From positions 1 to 8,151 of the forward strand of contig CABUQL010000042.1 of NCBI GenBank assembly GCA_902493665.1: a stretch of DNA of 8,151 nucleotides. Reading direction: 5' to 3'. Position 1 is the stretch's first letter, and every line of letters begins with the position of its first letter. The notes under the pieces are model-generated. The model was not told the DNA's origin, did no database searches, and saw only the letters and a list, made by a program, of their open reading frames with translations. Origin of the DNA: an uncultured Eubacteriales bacterium (GTDB lineage Bacteria > Bacillota > Clostridia > UMGS1810). Positions 6,817 to 8,151 of the stretch are shown here, one piece after another. A program made the position numbers and the translations under genes.

Positions 6817-8151
6817 CAGTTTAATAATCAGCTTTTTTATACGTTTGTATAGCCTCTTTTGCGAAGGATATGAAACGAGCGTTTTTAAAAAGATATGTGA
6901 CTTTTTTAAAAATCCGTTAAAAAAATCTGCCGACAAAAGCAGAATTGTGTCGTTTTTTTCAAAACGCCCGAATTTAAAGACTTTGGAAAGCAGCGTTTTT
7001 TATAAGGTTTTTGTATCGCTTTTCTGCAAACTTAAAAGCATTATAAAAAAGATAATAGATTATTCTAAAAAAAGCCTTATAATTTCGGAGATTATAGAAT
7101 TCTTTGATAATATTTTTGTGTATTCAACATCTGTTTACGGATATTTTGTTATATTTGCATCGGCAGCATATATGATTATGCTAAAATCAAGCGATGCTCT
7201 TACAAAAAAAGGACTTATAATCCTTTCGGGATTATTGCTGATCGGAATTTTGATTATACTGATTAACAGGTCTTTATCATCTCTTTTTTCAAACAGTAAG
7301 CTTGCAAAATTTGCATTTTCATACTTTGAAATTGATTTGGAAGGCGTCGAAGAAACAAAAAAATGCCCGAAGTATTTGTATGTTGTGTTTTCGCTTGCGG
7401 GAATTTTATCGGGAATAATAGCAGCAAAAATATCGCCTTTATACGCAGTTTTGCTTCCTGCGGGATTGTTTTTCGTATGCATGGTTTTGTATAACTATAA
7501 AACTGCGGTTTATCTTTTGCCGGTAATTTTGCCGTTTGCACCGACAATGGCACTTGTAGGATTAATTCTTTTGGGATTTGCGTCATTTTTGGTAAAAGCT
7601 TTCGGCGATGATGATTTTAAATTTAAGAAAACATCGGTTGATATGTTTTTAATTGCATTTGCGCTGATTTCTGTTGTATCGGCAATAACGTCCGTTTCAC
7701 AAAGAAAAAGCATACAAATTTTGCTCGTATATCTCGTGTTTATCAGTGCGTATTTTCTCATTACAAACGCCATTACCACCAAAAAAGATTTATATGCCGT
7801 AATTCTGTTTGCGCTTCTTTCGGCACTTGCAGTCGGACTTTACGGAATTTATCAATACATTTTCGGCTTTGACGAAGGTCTTGTATGGATTGACAACGAT
7901 ATGTTTTCGGATATTGAAACACGAGTTGTTTCAACATTTGAAAACCCCAATGTTTTGGGTGAATATCTTCTTTTAATGATACCGATTGCAATGGCATATC
8001 TTTGGAATGCACCGAAAGGTTTCACAAAATTTTCTCAGCTTTGCGTGGCAGGTGTATTGTCGCTTTGCATGATATTTACTTATTCGCGCGGAAACTGGGT
8101 CGGACTTATTGTTGCTGTATGTTTGTACTTTGCGTTCTATGACAGAAAGTT
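6809..8151 (+). CDS. O-antigen ligase / Wzy-type polymerase family membrane protein, 3' end outside window
   Basis: The reading frame is open from TTG 6809 to the window edge (447 whole codons, no stop), so the C-terminus is missing. Residues 1 to about 105 carry no clear membrane span but are rich in Lys, Phe and Ser and look like amphipathic, basic helices. From about 106 there are ten or more hydrophobic segments (for example 135-152, 188-206, 209-227, 279-292, 328-348, 383-398, 408-424, 428-444). The family marks are RVVSTFENPNVLGEY (372-386) and TYSRGNWVG (424-432), typical of the Wzy_C/WaaL superfamily, which joins undecaprenyl-linked glycans into polymers or onto an acceptor outside the membrane. 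The large extracytoplasmic loop and remaining spans should lie beyond the window. Overlap with murJ by 8 bases suggests coupled translation and an envelope-glycan role. Substrate, and ligase versus polymerase, cannot be decided. No gene symbol is assigned. Confidence 0.85.
   Translation, partial: MNNSLIISFFIRLYSLFCEGYETSVFKKICDFFKNPLKKSADKSRIVSFFSKRPNLKTLESSVFYKVFVSLFCKLKSIIKKIIDYSKKSLIISEIIEFFDNIFVYSTSVYGYFVIFASAAYMIMLKSSDALTKKGLIILSGLLLIGILIILINRSLSSLFSNSKLAKFAFSYFEIDLEGVEETKKCPKYLYVVFSLAGILSGIIAAKISPLYAVLLPAGLFFVCMVLYNYKTAVYLLPVILPFAPTMALVGLILLGFASFLVKAFGDDDFKFKKTSVDMFLIAFALISVVSAITSVSQRKSIQILLVYLVFISAYFLITNAITTKKDLYAVILFALLSALAVGLYGIYQYIFGFDEGLVWIDNDMFSDIETRVVSTFENPNVLGEYLLLMIPIAMAYLWNAPKGFTKFSQLCVAGVLSLCMIFTYSRGNWVGLIVAVCLYFAFYDRK

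Noticed and set aside
6369..8012. Several minus-strand open frames across murJ and the Wzy-like gene
   Set aside because: They overlap each other and the plus-strand membrane protein genes, whose family motifs are clear. No ribosome binding sites or recognisable products were seen.
1..8151. CRISPR array, insertion sequence, tRNA, phage or defence genes
   Set aside because: No direct repeat array, transposase motif, terminal inverted repeats or tRNA-like cloverleaf was seen by eye. Coding space is fully taken by housekeeping and envelope genes.

Overview
The window is a gene-dense, single-strand stretch (everything reads on +) from a low-to-moderate GC, Gram-positive-type bacterium. The best guess is an anaerobic member of the Clostridia (Bacillota), possibly an uncultured gut lineage. 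The lineage rests on an IreB/ReoM-family gene, which is characteristic of Firmicutes, strong AAGGAG-type ribosome binding sites throughout, AT-biased codon use, and an xseA-xseB-ispA block of the kind common in Clostridia. Genus cannot be told from this sequence.

Layout. (1) Positions 3-1458 hold the end of one transcription unit: the 3' end of xseA (exonuclease VII large subunit, cut by the window edge), xseB (small subunit) and ispA (farnesyl diphosphate synthase-type prenyltransferase). xseB and ispA overlap by four bases. (2) Positions 1459-1544 are the only real intergenic region. It carries a near-ideal sigma-A type promoter (TTGCAA, 17 bp, TGTTATAAT) and a leader too short for a T-box. 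(3) Positions 1545-8151 look like one long operon: pheS and pheT (both subunits of phenylalanyl-tRNA synthetase), ireB (small regulatory phosphoprotein), murJ (lipid II flippase, MOP superfamily) and, overlapping murJ by 8 bases from a TTG start, a polytopic O-antigen ligase/Wzy-type membrane protein that runs off the window end. No intrinsic terminator is visible in any gap, and no gap exceeds 90 bases.

How the genes fit together. xseAB supply a single-strand DNA exonuclease. IspA makes the C15 prenyl diphosphate that feeds undecaprenyl phosphate, the lipid carrier used for envelope precursors. MurJ flips lipid II, built on that carrier, and the last gene probably polymerises or ligates another lipid-linked glycan. 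IreB-family proteins are targets of the PASTA Ser/Thr kinase that controls peptidoglycan synthesis. So pheST is followed by an envelope-assembly set containing a kinase-responsive regulator. No CRISPR array, mobile element, tRNA, rRNA or phage gene is seen. Nothing here is clearly a new system. The most unusual points are the position of ireB (away from its usual alaS/ruvX neighbours, directly before murJ) and the long, internally repetitive, basic N-terminal region of the Wzy-like protein.
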